Source: an uncultured Ruminococcus sp.
Lineage (GTDB): Bacteria > Bacillota > Clostridia > Oscillospirales > Acutalibacteraceae
Length of the DNA stretch: 64,000 nt
Direction: 5' to 3'
Assembly: GCA_902762375.1 (NCBI GenBank)
Contig: CACWNY010000001.1
Coordinates: forward strand, 124,001-188,000
The position numbers and the translations under genes were made by a program. The notes under the pieces were generated by a model. That model worked only from the letters and a program-made list of their open reading frames with translations. It had not been told where the DNA came from and searched no databases. Positions 1 through 8,350 of the stretch are shown here, piece by piece. Within the stretch, counting starts at the first letter, position 1; the number at the start of each line of letters is the position of its first letter.

Positions 1-27
1 GTATAAAATAATAAGGACTTTAGCCAT
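1..27 (-). CDS. Possible 5' end of a CDS leaving the window
   Basis: On the minus strand an ATG at 27..25 opens a frame that stays open to the window edge and reads MAKVLIILY. The upstream AAAAAAGAAAATC is only a weak ribosome binding site. The hydrophobic beta-strand-like start would suit a Rossmann or flavodoxin-type fold, but nine codons cannot identify a family. It is listed only because the sequence beyond the edge could settle it. Confidence 0.25.
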
Positions 28-93
28 GATTTTCTTTTTTATGTTATTTTCACTTTTGTTGATTTTAGTTTGAAATGTTCCAATCAGATAGAC

Positions 94-160
94 AGACTTT
101 CCTTTCAAATCTTTATGGTCTGAAAGGAAAGTCTATTATTCAGGAAATAGAGAGATAAAA
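94..160. repeat. Short hairpin element, family 2 copy 1
   Basis: A stem of AGACTTTCCTTTCA (94..107) pairs with TGAAAGGAAAGTCT (121..134), followed by TATTATTCAGGAAATAGAGAGA. The same layout (GGTCTGAAAGGAA stem, then TTCAGGAAAT-GGGG-like sequence) recurs at 9854 and 26813. It lies just past the VanZ stop codon, so it may end that transcript, although no T-run follows it on the minus strand. Confidence 0.6.
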
Positions 161-162
161 AT

Positions 163-711
163 TCAAGCGGAATGTTTTTGTTTTCTGACAATCGCACGAA
201 TAAGAAAATACAGAACAGCACCAATGAAAGCTCCCGTAGTATTGGTGATGAGGTCATCAATATCAGTAGTTCTGTCAAAGAAAGGCAGTTGAAGGAGTTC
301 AATACAGAGTGAGAGGAGAAATCCTGAAAGTGTTACCTTACCGATGTTGTCCAGTTTGTTGAAACAAAACGGCAATGCCATTCCAACGGGAATGAACATA
401 GTGATATTGCCAAATAGATTTTTTAGCCAACCGTCATATTCATCAAAGAGATGTATAATGGGGATAAGATTAAGTTTAGGAGGAAAAATCTGTTCGGAAT
501 CGAAGATTAGGGGTTGGATATGACCATCAATTAAATTCCATGGAAAGAAAGTGATACGCACAATCACGACCAGACAGACATATAAAGTCAGCAATTTAAG
601 TTCTTTGAGGATATCTACAGAATTTTTTTCCATGCCGATAATTACCCGTACAATTATCCAGATTATGCTCACAGCGATAAAGACGAAAAGATAAGAAACA
701 GAAAAAGACAT
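163..711 (-). CDS. VanZ-like membrane protein
   Basis: A 182-residue polytopic membrane protein. The N-terminus (about residues 3-25) and three further hydrophobic segments are membrane spans. The family signature is visible: NLIPI near residue 77, the GNITMFIPVGMALPF segment near 100-115, and SLCIELLQLPFFDRTTDIDDLITNTTGA in the second half, split by span 4. VanZ was named for teicoplanin resistance, but most members have no proven function and are thought to act at the cell envelope. The ATG overlaps the stop of the upstream VWA gene by one base (TAATG), so the two are probably translationally coupled. A second VanZ protein lies at 38296. Confidence 0.85.
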   Translation of the reverse strand: MSFSVSYLFVFIAVSIIWIIVRVIIGMEKNSVDILKELKLLTLYVCLVVIVRITFFPWNLIDGHIQPLIFDSEQIFPPKLNLIPIIHLFDEYDGWLKNLFGNITMFIPVGMALPFCFNKLDNIGKVTLSGFLLSLCIELLQLPFFDRTTDIDDLITNTTGAFIGAVLYFLIRAIVRKQKHSA

Positions 712-1487
712 TATTTACCTTCTTTTTTACGATTGTTGAAATCGTCATCAATTTTTTTAGACCAACGCTTACCAACTGAACGGTTAGCACGCATATTGGA
801 AACAGTATCAGAAACAGCTTCGTACAAAACCTGAGTACCTTGTGCGTCAGCGTGATAATTGACAGCACGGTCAGAAGCAATGCCAAAGTGACTTGCCGTT
901 TCCACAGCGTCAATATTTGCTCCGATAAAGATAAATTCCCAACCGATTTCTTTGTGTTGTTCAATCATTTTCTTGACGGTCTGGCTGGAAAATTTCTTAC
1001 TGGAATTTTCATGACCGTCAGTGGTGATAACGAAGAGAGTATGTTCAGGAATTTGTTCTTTTAGAATTTCATTGTGCTGACTGTCAATACGGTCGATAGC
1101 AAAGCCGATAGCATCAATTAAGGCGGTCATGCCACGAACGGTATAATCCTTGTCGGTAAGAGGCTGGATATTTTCCAGATTTTCGTGACTGTGGAGAAAT
1201 TTCATTTCATGGTCGAAAAGCAGTGTTGTTACATAAGCAGTGCCGTCCTGTGCTTTTTGTTTGTCAATCATGGAGTTGAAGCCACCGATAGTGTCGCTTT
1301 CCAGACCGCCCATAGACCCACTTCTGTCGAGGATAAATACCAGTTCTGTAATACCGTTTTTAGTGGTTGGAATAATTTTTGACGGGTCAACAGATGTGGT
1401 GGTAGTTGTAGTTGTAGTAGTTGTAGTAGTGGTGGTAGTGGTGGTTGTTTGCGTTCTTTTTTTTACGATTTCATCAAAGAATGACAT
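711..1487 (-). CDS. VWA-domain protein with an 18-threonine tract
   Basis: A 258-residue protein with no signal peptide or membrane segment, so probably cytoplasmic. A short N-terminus (MSFFDEIVKKRTQ) is followed by 18 consecutive threonines (residues 14-31), encoded by mixed ACA/ACC/ACT codons at about 1396-1449, and then a von Willebrand factor A domain. The metal-binding MIDAS is complete: DRSGSM at 54-59, a threonine in RGMTALIDA, and an aspartate in TTDGHEN. VWA domains of this kind mediate protein-protein contacts. Start: ATG with GGAGG 8 bases upstream. It sits 24 bases downstream of the glycosyltransferase-like gene and overlaps vanZ by one base, so the three look like one transcript. 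The partner or substrate is unknown. Confidence 0.8.
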   Translation of the reverse strand: MSFFDEIVKKRTQTTTTTTTTTTTTTTTTTTSVDPSKIIPTTKNGITELVFILDRSGSMGGLESDTIGGFNSMIDKQKAQDGTAYVTTLLFDHEMKFLHSHENLENIQPLTDKDYTVRGMTALIDAIGFAIDRIDSQHNEILKEQIPEHTLFVITTDGHENSSKKFSSQTVKKMIEQHKEIGWEFIFIGANIDAVETASHFGIASDRAVNYHADAQGTQVLYEAVSDTVSNMRANRSVGKRWSKKIDDDFNNRKKEGK

Positions 1488-1511
1488 TTTTATACCTCCG
1501 CTTTTTTATAT

Positions 1512-2552
1512 TTATTCAGCTTTTCTGAAAATCTCACGGATAGATTGGATAAAATTCTCTTCAAGCTGATAGATGGTACTTCTGTAATCGTCAAAATGAT
1601 GGACATGATTTTCATAATGTTCCATAATATCGACGATAAGATTTTGGATTTCGTTCTGGTGATTGTCGTAGCCGTCAAATTTGTACTGGTCATCAATGAC
1701 GACATCTTCTTTGAAGCGTGCAGAACCCTCATTGTTAGCGATGATACACATACCGCAGATGACCGCTTCTTTGGGAATACGCTCAGCTCCCGGAAAATTA
1801 CCGAATTCAATTAAAAGTTTGGATTTGTTCATCAAAGTGAGCATCTGGTCATGGGTATAGCCTTGCAAGGGAAGAAACTGATACTGTGAAAATTTTTTTT
1901 GTAAACTTTCGGCGACAGTATTATTGGCATCACGCTTAGGATTATAGAGAATGATATTTTCCCGTTTGTCAGCACTGTCAAACTGAAAGTTACGCTGTTG
2001 CATATAGTGGATAATTTCCAGACTGACGGGTTCAATGAAAAGTCGGGGATTTCCGCCCTTTTTCTTTATGTAATCGAAAGCATAATGTGAAGCGGTAAGA
2101 TTAACATTTTTCTTCAGACGGATACGGTAACCGCCGAAACAGGAATTTACACCTATCATACACATTTTGATTATCCACCAGCATTTTTGTACAAAAGTGT
2201 AATAGTCGCCACAGAACCCCCTGTAGAACCGCAATCCTAGAAACCAGACAGCTTTTTGTATATTATGGAAATTTTTGTAATATTGCAGATAGGTATTATC
2301 TTCAGGAAAGATGAGAATATTTTCTTTCATGTCACGGATATCATTCATCGTAATCCATGAACGGGTATACTGATGATAATTCTCCTTGACGGTGCAATCC
2401 GCATTGGCGTAGGGATAAACAACTGTTGCGTGAAATCCCTCTTGATTAAGGTAATACACCAGTTGATGTAAAGCGTCTGCACCACCACATACCATAGTCG
2501 GGGAAATAATATAGATTTCCGTATTCTCAAAAACATTAAGATATTCTGCCAT
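1512..2552 (-). CDS. Glycosyltransferase-like protein (GT-B type, putative)
   Basis: A 346-residue soluble protein. The N-terminus reads IYIISPTMVCGGADALHQL, the strand-glycine-loop typical of GT-B glycosyltransferases that start with a GGA(D/E) motif. The C-terminal half has EFGNFPGAERIPKEAVICG followed by a strand and NNEG, which matches the nucleotide-sugar-binding EX7E-like region and the usual selection of a nearby aromatic or acidic patch. Start: ATG with AAAGGAGC about 9 bases upstream. It is the first gene of a possible GT-VWA-VanZ transcript. Donor and acceptor cannot be predicted. The sequence resembles uncharacterised clostridial glycosyltransferase family 1-like proteins rather than a named enzyme. 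Confidence 0.6.
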   Translation of the reverse strand: MAEYLNVFENTEIYIISPTMVCGGADALHQLVYYLNQEGFHATVVYPYANADCTVKENYHQYTRSWITMNDIRDMKENILIFPEDNTYLQYYKNFHNIQKAVWFLGLRFYRGFCGDYYTFVQKCWWIIKMCMIGVNSCFGGYRIRLKKNVNLTASHYAFDYIKKKGGNPRLFIEPVSLEIIHYMQQRNFQFDSADKRENIILYNPKRDANNTVAESLQKKFSQYQFLPLQGYTHDQMLTLMNKSKLLIEFGNFPGAERIPKEAVICGMCIIANNEGSARFKEDVVIDDQYKFDGYDNHQNEIQNLIVDIMEHYENHVHHFDDYRSTIYQLEENFIQSIREIFRKAE

Positions 2553-2583
2553 TTTGAACTTGCTCCTTTTTTTGGGGGGAGTA

Positions 2584-2783
2584 TGTCAAAATTTGCATTT
2601 GCAAATTTTGTTTTGTATTTGGAGAGTTTAAGGGCTTCGCCCTTTAAAATCCCACAAGGGGCTTTGCCCCTTGACCCCACCACTTTTGAAAAAGTGGACA
2701 AAACTTTTAATTGTCACAGCTATACAATGAGAAAATTATTCCAACCGCACAGATGGAAAACTTTTCATTGTCATAGCTATACG
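2584..2783. repeat. Palindromic repeat copy R1 (single unit, type II end)
   Basis: The copy opens with the terminal hairpin CAAAATTTGC..GCAAATTTTG (2586-2610), continues with the TTTAAGGGCTTCGCCCTTTAA stem, AATCCCACA, the AGGGGCTTTGCCCCTTGACCCC stem and the CCACTTTTGAAAAAGTGG stem, and ends with TTTTAATTGTCACAGCTATAC. A second, shortened tail (TTTTCATTGTCATAGCTATA) follows at 2763-2782. It fills the gap between two minus-strand genes. Confidence 0.9.
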
Positions 2784-2789
2784 ATTTTA

Positions 2790-4088
2790 TCAGATTTTTT
2801 TGATGGATACATTGACGGTGTATTCGTTGAAACACCAGCAGTTTTCCAGTTCAGAGAGGTCAATTTCAGCGGGGAGTTCCTTAGAACCTTCAAAACCGCT
2901 GGCAAGTGAACTCAAATCCACACTGACTTTCACATTATCAGAAGTAATCTGATTGATAATATCTTTCGGACCTGCTACAGAAATGCTGAGTGACTTTGTA
3001 GAAACATCAGCCCGATATCCGAAAGGAACATTTACCGTTTCAATATTAGAGATGGTAACAACGGTAGAAGAATAGTTACTTAGTCTAAGAGAGATTCTGG
3101 CTTGTTCCTCATTGCTGATATTGATACAGCCTGTAGGGAGAGAGATAGAACTTGTGATTTGTGTTTTGGTGGGGTCAAGGGAATTGAAATCGATGGGGTC
3201 AAGGAGAATACTGTCGATATCGTTGAGTATACTTTCCGTACCTGCCACAGTAATCTGTGAAGGTTTAACGGAATACAGTTCGTCAATATTCATACCATCA
3301 GGAATATTAAGAAATCGGGGAATAATGGGGATTTCTTTTTTGGGTAAAATCTGAATGGTCATATTTACTTTTTTGGGAGAAACATTCAGAAGTTCATTTT
3401 CGATAATTTCGCCTGCGGAATCCAGCAACTGTACATCAAGGGTTTTGCTGATATTTTCACTTTGCTGACCGGTAATTCTGTCATAGACCTGCACTTTAGC
3501 GATTTTCTTGACCTCTTGTTCAGGGCCTGTGACGGTGACATTATTTTCAGAAATAACAGGTTTAGCGAGATAATATTCCGTTGTAGAGTCATTGTTGCTG
3601 ACAGGGAGTGTCACTTCGGAAGTATTGATATTTTTTTCGATGGTAAATTGTTGTGTGCGTTCTTTATCCACAGTGACATTGATGACGGACGGTGAAATAG
3701 AAACGACTTCATAGTCTGACTTCATACCCAATTTTCTGGTGGTCAGTCCAAGTGCATAAGTATTGGCGAAAGTGATACTGCTGGTATTTTGTGCGACAAC
3801 CTGCAAATCTGCGTTATTGACAGACCCTACTGTAAGACGGTTACCACGAATTTGTACAGATACTTTGATATCATCACCACGATATACTTTCAGACCGTCC
3901 TGTTTTGCCTGTTCGGGGAGTTCTACAGTAACGGGGACATCAGATACGATAACGGTGCTGATTTCGTCTGATTGTGAAGCGAAAGCAACCCAGAAAAAGC
4001 ACGCCAATATAAAAGAGAAAAGCCATATGAATTTACTGTTTTCAAACAGTTTAGAGAGTTTAAACTTCTTTATTTTTTTTGTTTTCAC
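2790..4088 (-). CDS. cdaR: CdaR, YbbR-domain regulator of diadenylate cyclase
   Basis: A 432-residue protein with one N-terminal membrane span (about residues 20-38, WLFSFILACFFWVAFAS), then four YbbR-type repeats outside the membrane. In characterised Firmicutes CdaR binds CdaA and changes its c-di-AMP output. Start: GTG at 4088 with AAAGGAT upstream. It overlaps the 3' end of cdaA by 29 bases, which implies coupled translation and matches the conserved cdaA-cdaR pair. The usual third gene, glmM, is absent: a palindromic repeat and an unrelated glycosyltransferase-like gene follow. Confidence 0.92.
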   Translation of the reverse strand: MKTKKIKKFKLSKLFENSKFIWLFSFILACFFWVAFASQSDEISTVIVSDVPVTVELPEQAKQDGLKVYRGDDIKVSVQIRGNRLTVGSVNNADLQVVAQNTSSITFANTYALGLTTRKLGMKSDYEVVSISPSVINVTVDKERTQQFTIEKNINTSEVTLPVSNNDSTTEYYLAKPVISENNVTVTGPEQEVKKIAKVQVYDRITGQQSENISKTLDVQLLDSAGEIIENELLNVSPKKVNMTIQILPKKEIPIIPRFLNIPDGMNIDELYSVKPSQITVAGTESILNDIDSILLDPIDFNSLDPTKTQITSSISLPTGCINISNEEQARISLRLSNYSSTVVTISNIETVNVPFGYRADVSTKSLSISVAGPKDIINQITSDNVKVSVDLSSLASGFEGSKELPAEIDLSELENCWCFNEYTVNVSIKKI

Positions 4089-4971
4089 TTTTTTTATCCT
4101 TTCTTGATAAGAAAGACGGAAAATAGCTTGTCAGGTCAGTTTTGGGATTGTCGGGAAGAATGAGATTTTCCAGTCGTTCTCTGAGTTCATCGCTGTCTTT
4201 CATTTTTTTCAGATAACCCTTATGTACAAGCGATATTGACCCTGTTTCTTCCGACACCACCACAACAACCGCATCAGAATCTTCACTCATACCCAACGCA
4301 GCTCTGTGGCGTGTCCCTAAATCTGCATCAACATCGCTGTTTTTTCTTGTCAGCGGTAGAATACACCCCGCCGAACAGATACGCCCTTTACGGATAATTA
4401 CCGCACCATCATGGAGAGGTGCTTTGTTGAAAAAAAGATTGCCAAAAAGTGAAATTGACGGCAAGGCGTCAAGCACCGTACCTGTAGCGATAATTTCCCC
4501 AAGTTTTGTTTCCTGTTCAAAAACGATTAAAGCTCCGACTTTTTTCTGACTGAAACTTTGTGAGATAGCAACCACATCACTGATACATTTTCGTTGTAGT
4601 GCCAATGTTTCATTGTCATCATAAGATTTGGAGATACCGATACCTATTTTTTGCGAAAAATTATTTCTGCCTAGTTTTTCCAGACCGTTGCGTATTTCGG
4701 GTTGAAAGATTATCAGGATAATCAATACGCCAAATTCAACAAACATTCTGAGTAGTGCCGACAGCATGGTAAGATTGAAGAAACTTGCCAGCACATAAAC
4801 TACCATGAGCATAACTGCCCCTTTCATCAGTTGTACAGCTTTGGTATCTCTGATGAATTTGATTAATATATATATGATGAAGGTAACGCACAGAATATCC
4901 ACAGCGTCTTTCAGTTCAAAAGTTTTGATAACCGAAAACAGTGAGCGAAACCATGATAAAATCATTTCCAT
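4060..4971 (-). CDS. cdaA: CdaA, diadenylate cyclase
   Basis: About 303 residues. It makes cyclic di-AMP from two ATP; c-di-AMP controls potassium and osmolyte uptake and wall homeostasis. Three N-terminal membrane spans lie within about residues 20-80, followed by the cytoplasmic DAC domain. Both catalytic motifs are present: DGA in APLHDGAVIIRKG and RHR in GTRHRAALGMSEDSDA. Start: the family normally begins near MILSWFRSLF, so the ATG at 4971 (MEMILSW) is chosen. In-frame ATGs at 4983 and 4989 and an extension to 5088 exist but would add an atypical N-terminus. An 80-base gap separates it from the desulfurase gene. Confidence 0.92.
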   Translation of the reverse strand: MEMILSWFRSLFSVIKTFELKDAVDILCVTFIIYILIKFIRDTKAVQLMKGAVMLMVVYVLASFFNLTMLSALLRMFVEFGVLIILIIFQPEIRNGLEKLGRNNFSQKIGIGISKSYDDNETLALQRKCISDVVAISQSFSQKKVGALIVFEQETKLGEIIATGTVLDALPSISLFGNLFFNKAPLHDGAVIIRKGRICSAGCILPLTRKNSDVDADLGTRHRAALGMSEDSDAVVVVVSEETGSISLVHKGYLKKMKDSDELRERLENLILPDNPKTDLTSYFPSFLSRKDKKSENKKNKEV

Positions 4972-5053
4972 AATTATTTTCATTCCCATCAAACAGTTAT
5001 ACAAAATGATTTTATCACAAAATCTGCAAAAGTACATTACTTTTTTGTTAATT

Positions 5054-6205
5054 TTAAAAATATTCTTTAGAAATATTTTTAACAGCACGGACGATAGTCT
5101 GTATCTGAGGGCGGTTATTGAAACAAGAAAGTGAAATTCTTACTGTACCCTGATTTTCGGTATGCAGTTTCTGATGGGTGAGCGTAGCACAATGCAGACC
5201 TGAACGGACATAAATCTGATAGCGGTCATTGAGAATTTGTGCGATTTCCTCACTGGGAATATCCCCTATGTTAAACGACAATAGCGGTGCCTGAAAACGG
5301 ATATCAGGTTGTGGCGTATACAGGCGGATATCAGGTAATTTTGCCAGATTATCATACAATTCTTCCAGTAAGGCAAACTCTTGCTTATGAATATTTTCTA
5401 CACCTCTTGCATTAAGAAACTCTATTCCTTTTCTCAATGCAGAAATTCCAACCATGTTACAAGTACCGCTTTCGAATTTATCGGGGAGAATTTCAGGTTG
5501 TGTCAACTCCAAAGAACTACTTCCCGTACCGCCATACAGCAACGGACTGACATCTTCTGCATTTTTCAGATAGAGAATACCCGTTCCCATTAATCCGAAA
5601 AGACCTTTATGTCCCGCACAAGCAACAAAATCAATATTCATATCAGTAAAATCCAACGGAATAACACCGCCACTTTGAGCAATATCCGCCAGAACTTTGA
5701 TACGGTACTGATGAGCCAGTGCGACAATACGACTAAGCGGTAATACAGTTCCCGTGACATTAGATACATGAGTAACAATCACGAGTTTTGTTTTATCATT
5801 GATAGCCTTGCGAAAATTGTCGATTGTTTTTTCAAAATCCCCGTGAACGGTCTGAGCAACCGTATAGGTAATACCGTTTTTACTCATTTCATGAACAGTT
5901 CTTGATACAGAATTATGTTCCAAATCAGAAATCACCACATGGTCGCCCTGACGCAGATAGCCTTTGATAACGGTATTGAGAGATTGTGTACAGCCAGATG
6001 TGAATATAATCTTCTCATTGTCGGCAACATGAAAAAATTCTGCCACAGTTTCCCGACAACGGTAGATTTCTTCTGCACTTCTCAACGACATAGCATGACC
6101 GCTTCTGCCGGGATTTCCACCATAGATATTCACTGCCCGACTGACTTCTTTGTAGACGCTTTGCGGTTTAGGAAAAGTTGTTGCTGAATTGTCAGCATAT
6201 ATCAT
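5054..6205 (-). CDS. Cysteine desulfurase family protein (class V aminotransferase)
   Basis: A 383-residue PLP enzyme beginning MIYADNSATTFPKP. The PLP-binding lysine is in ACAGHKGLFGLMGTG, the histidine in SDLEHNSVSR stacks on the cofactor, and the sulfur-carrying cysteine lies in VRSGLHCATLTH. This is the desulfurase group (TIGR01977 as I recall it) often found with DUF3343 rather than with isc or suf genes. It would release sulfur (or selenium) from cysteine (or selenocysteine) for transfer to a carrier. Start: ATG at 6205 with AAAGGGTG 6-7 bases upstream; an in-frame extension to 6241 lacks such a site. It follows the DUF3343 gene by 22 bases. Confidence 0.85.
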   Translation of the reverse strand: MIYADNSATTFPKPQSVYKEVSRAVNIYGGNPGRSGHAMSLRSAEEIYRCRETVAEFFHVADNEKIIFTSGCTQSLNTVIKGYLRQGDHVVISDLEHNSVSRTVHEMSKNGITYTVAQTVHGDFEKTIDNFRKAINDKTKLVIVTHVSNVTGTVLPLSRIVALAHQYRIKVLADIAQSGGVIPLDFTDMNIDFVACAGHKGLFGLMGTGILYLKNAEDVSPLLYGGTGSSSLELTQPEILPDKFESGTCNMVGISALRKGIEFLNARGVENIHKQEFALLEELYDNLAKLPDIRLYTPQPDIRFQAPLLSFNIGDIPSEEIAQILNDRYQIYVRSGLHCATLTHQKLHTENQGTVRISLSCFNNRPQIQTIVRAVKNISKEYF

Positions 6206-6227
6206 CAAAAACACCCTTTTCATTATT

Positions 6228-6446
6228 TTATGAAGTAGCAATATCCGTTATGGAAATGCCATTTTTTTGCAACACAGCCAATGCCTTATCAAAATTTCTG
6301 TTGAATACCAGACTGTATCCACAACCCTTTTGTGTACTGAACTGTGAAGTTTTGACCATATCCGCATAAATCCCCTGTGAACGCAAAATATTCTTTGCTT
6401 TCATCGCATAGGTGATGGACGGAAACATCATGTATTTTTTTGACAT
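6228..6446 (-). CDS. DUF3343 small putative sulfur/selenium carrier
   Basis: A 72-residue protein, MSKKYMMFPSITYAMKAKNIL onward. It carries the family's conserved glycine-cysteine-glycine segment GCGYSLVF (Cys42), the only cysteine and the likely carrier residue. DUF3343 is described as a putative Se/S carrier-like fold, and its position directly upstream of a cysteine desulfurase supports a donor-acceptor pair. Start: ATG at 6446 with AAAGAGGTG upstream. A longer frame to 6647 is discarded because it reads through a palindromic repeat. Confidence 0.8.
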   Translation of the reverse strand: MSKKYMMFPSITYAMKAKNILRSQGIYADMVKTSQFSTQKGCGYSLVFNRNFDKALAVLQKNGISITDIATS

Positions 6447-6534
6447 AATTTTCACCTCTTTCTTTTTTGTACAACTCTTTTTTATATAATATGCCCTTAT
6501 CCAAATAGCGTGATTTTTTGTTTCCATCGGTGGG

Positions 6535-6710
6535 TTAAGGGCGTTGCCCTTAACAATCCCATGAGGGGCGTTGCCCCTCAACCCCATCAGGGGCGTTGCC
6601 CCTGAACCCCACGAACTTTTTGAAAAAAGTTCGACAAAAACTTTCAAGGCTCACTTCGTTTAAGGGGCGGCAGCCCCTTAGCAGGATTTTTAAGGGCGGC
6701 AGCCCTTAAA
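6535..6710. repeat. Palindromic repeat copy R2 in the 6447-6804 gap
   Basis: The gap between the divergent DUF3343 and SipL-like genes (358 bases) is mostly repeat. Its modules are TTAAGGGCGTTGCCCTTAA, AATCCCATGA, two tandem GGGGCGTTGCCCC stems, a GAACTTTTTGAAAAAAGTTC stem, TTTCAAGGCTCACTTCGTT, then AAGGGGCGGCAGCCCCTTA and TTAAGGGCGGCAGCCCTTAA. The GGGGC stem is duplicated and the right-hand Cxx stem is missing, so the copy is rearranged. The remaining 94 bases before the plus-strand gene presumably hold its promoter; a sporulation-type promoter could not be assigned with confidence. Confidence 0.9.
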
Positions 6711-6804
6711 CTTCCCCGAAAACTTTTGACATATTTTCAAAAGAAAATGAATATAGTGGAGGTGTAGACCAAAAAGACTGTCTTTGAAAAGGAGCGATAA
6801 GCGA

Positions 6805-8340
6805 ATGAATTACAGTTTGTCCAAAAAAGCGGTTTCGGTCAAGGAAACCGTCTTTACAGGAAGTTCAGAACAGCCCATAGACCTCGACCTTACTTTACCT
6901 GACTACTGTCCTGATATGATGAAAATACTCAAATGTCGGGTAAGTCCGAAAATTCTCACCAAGAGCATTTCCGCTGACCGTCTGGAAATTGAGGGCAGTG
7001 CCGAACTGAAAATCCTCTATGTTGATGCAGTACGGAAATCTTTACGGTGCAGTGACCATAATATTCCGTTTTCAGCGTCTTTCAATATGAAACAAAATCC
7101 GCAGAACGGTATTGTCTTTGCCAAAGTCCGTACAGAATATATCAACTGTCGTGCATTAAGTCCCAGACGACTGGATATTCACGGAGCATTTTCGGTAAGT
7201 GCGGAAGTGATTTGCAAATCTGAAACGGAATTTCCGTGTGACATCGACAACAATACCGTACAGATAAAAAAATCCCAAGCCCAATTATCTGTGCTGGAAG
7301 GAATGGCACAGCAACAATTCACCTTGACAGAGAGTGTCAGTCTTGGTACAAACAACGGCAATATTGAAACCGTTCTGAAAAGTGACGCTACGGTTATCAA
7401 AGGAGAATGTAAAGCCATCAGCAACAAAGTCATTGTCAAAGGAGATGTCAATATTCGTGTATTGTATCTTGCGGATATCAACACAGGACAAACAGGAATT
7501 TTTGACTATACCTTACCGTTCAGTGAAATTCTGGACGCTGATGGTGTTGATGAAAACTGTCTTTGCCTGACGGATATCGAACTTGTCAATCACACGGTGA
7601 ATGTCAAGAACGACTATGCCGAAAGCGGTACGGTGGCAGATTTTGAAGTAAAATTATCGGTTACGGCAATGGGATATCGCAGTGACGAAATTACTTATAT
7701 TGATGACGCTTACTCTACAGAATATGAACTCAATTTGCTGTATCATCAGATGACGCTTTCTGAAATGCAGAAATCTTATGCCGAAAGCTGTATAACCAAA
7801 TCTACTGTAGAAATCGGAGCTAACAGTATTCAAAGCGTAACAGATATATGGTGTGAGCAATGTCAGACTTCGGTAGTCAGTGAGGACGGCAACTTTATGG
7901 TCAAGGGTAAGTTGCATATGTGTGTACTGGCACTGGATAACGACAATATGCCTTTTTATTCCGAAAGAGTGATTGATTTTACCTATCCGTTAAGCAAAAT
8001 TTCTGAAAATAATCAGGTTGAGGTAGTTGCCACAGTACAATCCGTAAGTTATCGTATCAACGGTGCAAATTCTCTGGATTTCCGCATAGAAACCAAACTT
8101 TCCGTCACTGTTACCAACACAAAGACAGTCCGCTATGTTGCCTCTCTTACCCCCGACACCGACAAACCCAGAATAAAAGACAATCCCACTGCACTCACTC
8201 TTTATTATACTACTGAAGGAGAAAGTGTATGGGAAATTGCCAGACATTATGGGGTTGACTGTCAGCAGGTAATGGAGGAGAACGAACTTACCGAAGATAT
8301 CATTCCTAATACCATGATGTTATTTATTCCGAGTGTGTGA
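6805..8340 (+). CDS. sipL: SipL-like spore coat morphogenetic protein (DUF3794/SPOCS + LysM)
   Basis: A 511-residue protein made of repeated SPOCS (DUF3794) modules (LDLTLPDYCPDMMKIL near residue 30; LPFSEILDADGVDENC near 240) and a C-terminal LysM domain (YYTTEGESVWEIARHYGV, about 460-508). This matches C. difficile SipL in length and order; SipL anchors the coat scaffold and binds SpoIVA through its LysM domain. Start: ATG at 6805 with AAAAGGAG upstream; an in-frame TTG at 6784 would put that site inside the gene. It is 10 bases upstream of spoIVA, which strongly supports the assignment. Confidence 0.85.
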   Translation: MNYSLSKKAVSVKETVFTGSSEQPIDLDLTLPDYCPDMMKILKCRVSPKILTKSISADRLEIEGSAELKILYVDAVRKSLRCSDHNIPFSASFNMKQNPQNGIVFAKVRTEYINCRALSPRRLDIHGAFSVSAEVICKSETEFPCDIDNNTVQIKKSQAQLSVLEGMAQQQFTLTESVSLGTNNGNIETVLKSDATVIKGECKAISNKVIVKGDVNIRVLYLADINTGQTGIFDYTLPFSEILDADGVDENCLCLTDIELVNHTVNVKNDYAESGTVADFEVKLSVTAMGYRSDEITYIDDAYSTEYELNLLYHQMTLSEMQKSYAESCITKSTVEIGANSIQSVTDIWCEQCQTSVVSEDGNFMVKGKLHMCVLALDNDNMPFYSERVIDFTYPLSKISENNQVEVVATVQSVSYRINGANSLDFRIETKLSVTVTNTKTVRYVASLTPDTDKPRIKDNPTALTLYYTTEGESVWEIARHYGVDCQQVMEENELTEDIIPNTMMLFIPSV

Positions 8341-8350
8341 GGTGAAAAAG

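Noticed and set aside
1240..1569. Plus-strand frame with a long valine run
   Set aside because: It is the antisense of the poly-threonine tract in the VWA gene; no ribosome binding site or family.
2345..2909. Frames on both strands through repeat R1
   Set aside because: They read the repeat (RxPFKIPQGALPL-type peptides) that recurs at other loci; not genes.
4972..5053. c-di-AMP or other riboswitch before cdaA
   Set aside because: The 82-base gap shows no recognisable conserved motif and is too short for the known riboswitch classes.
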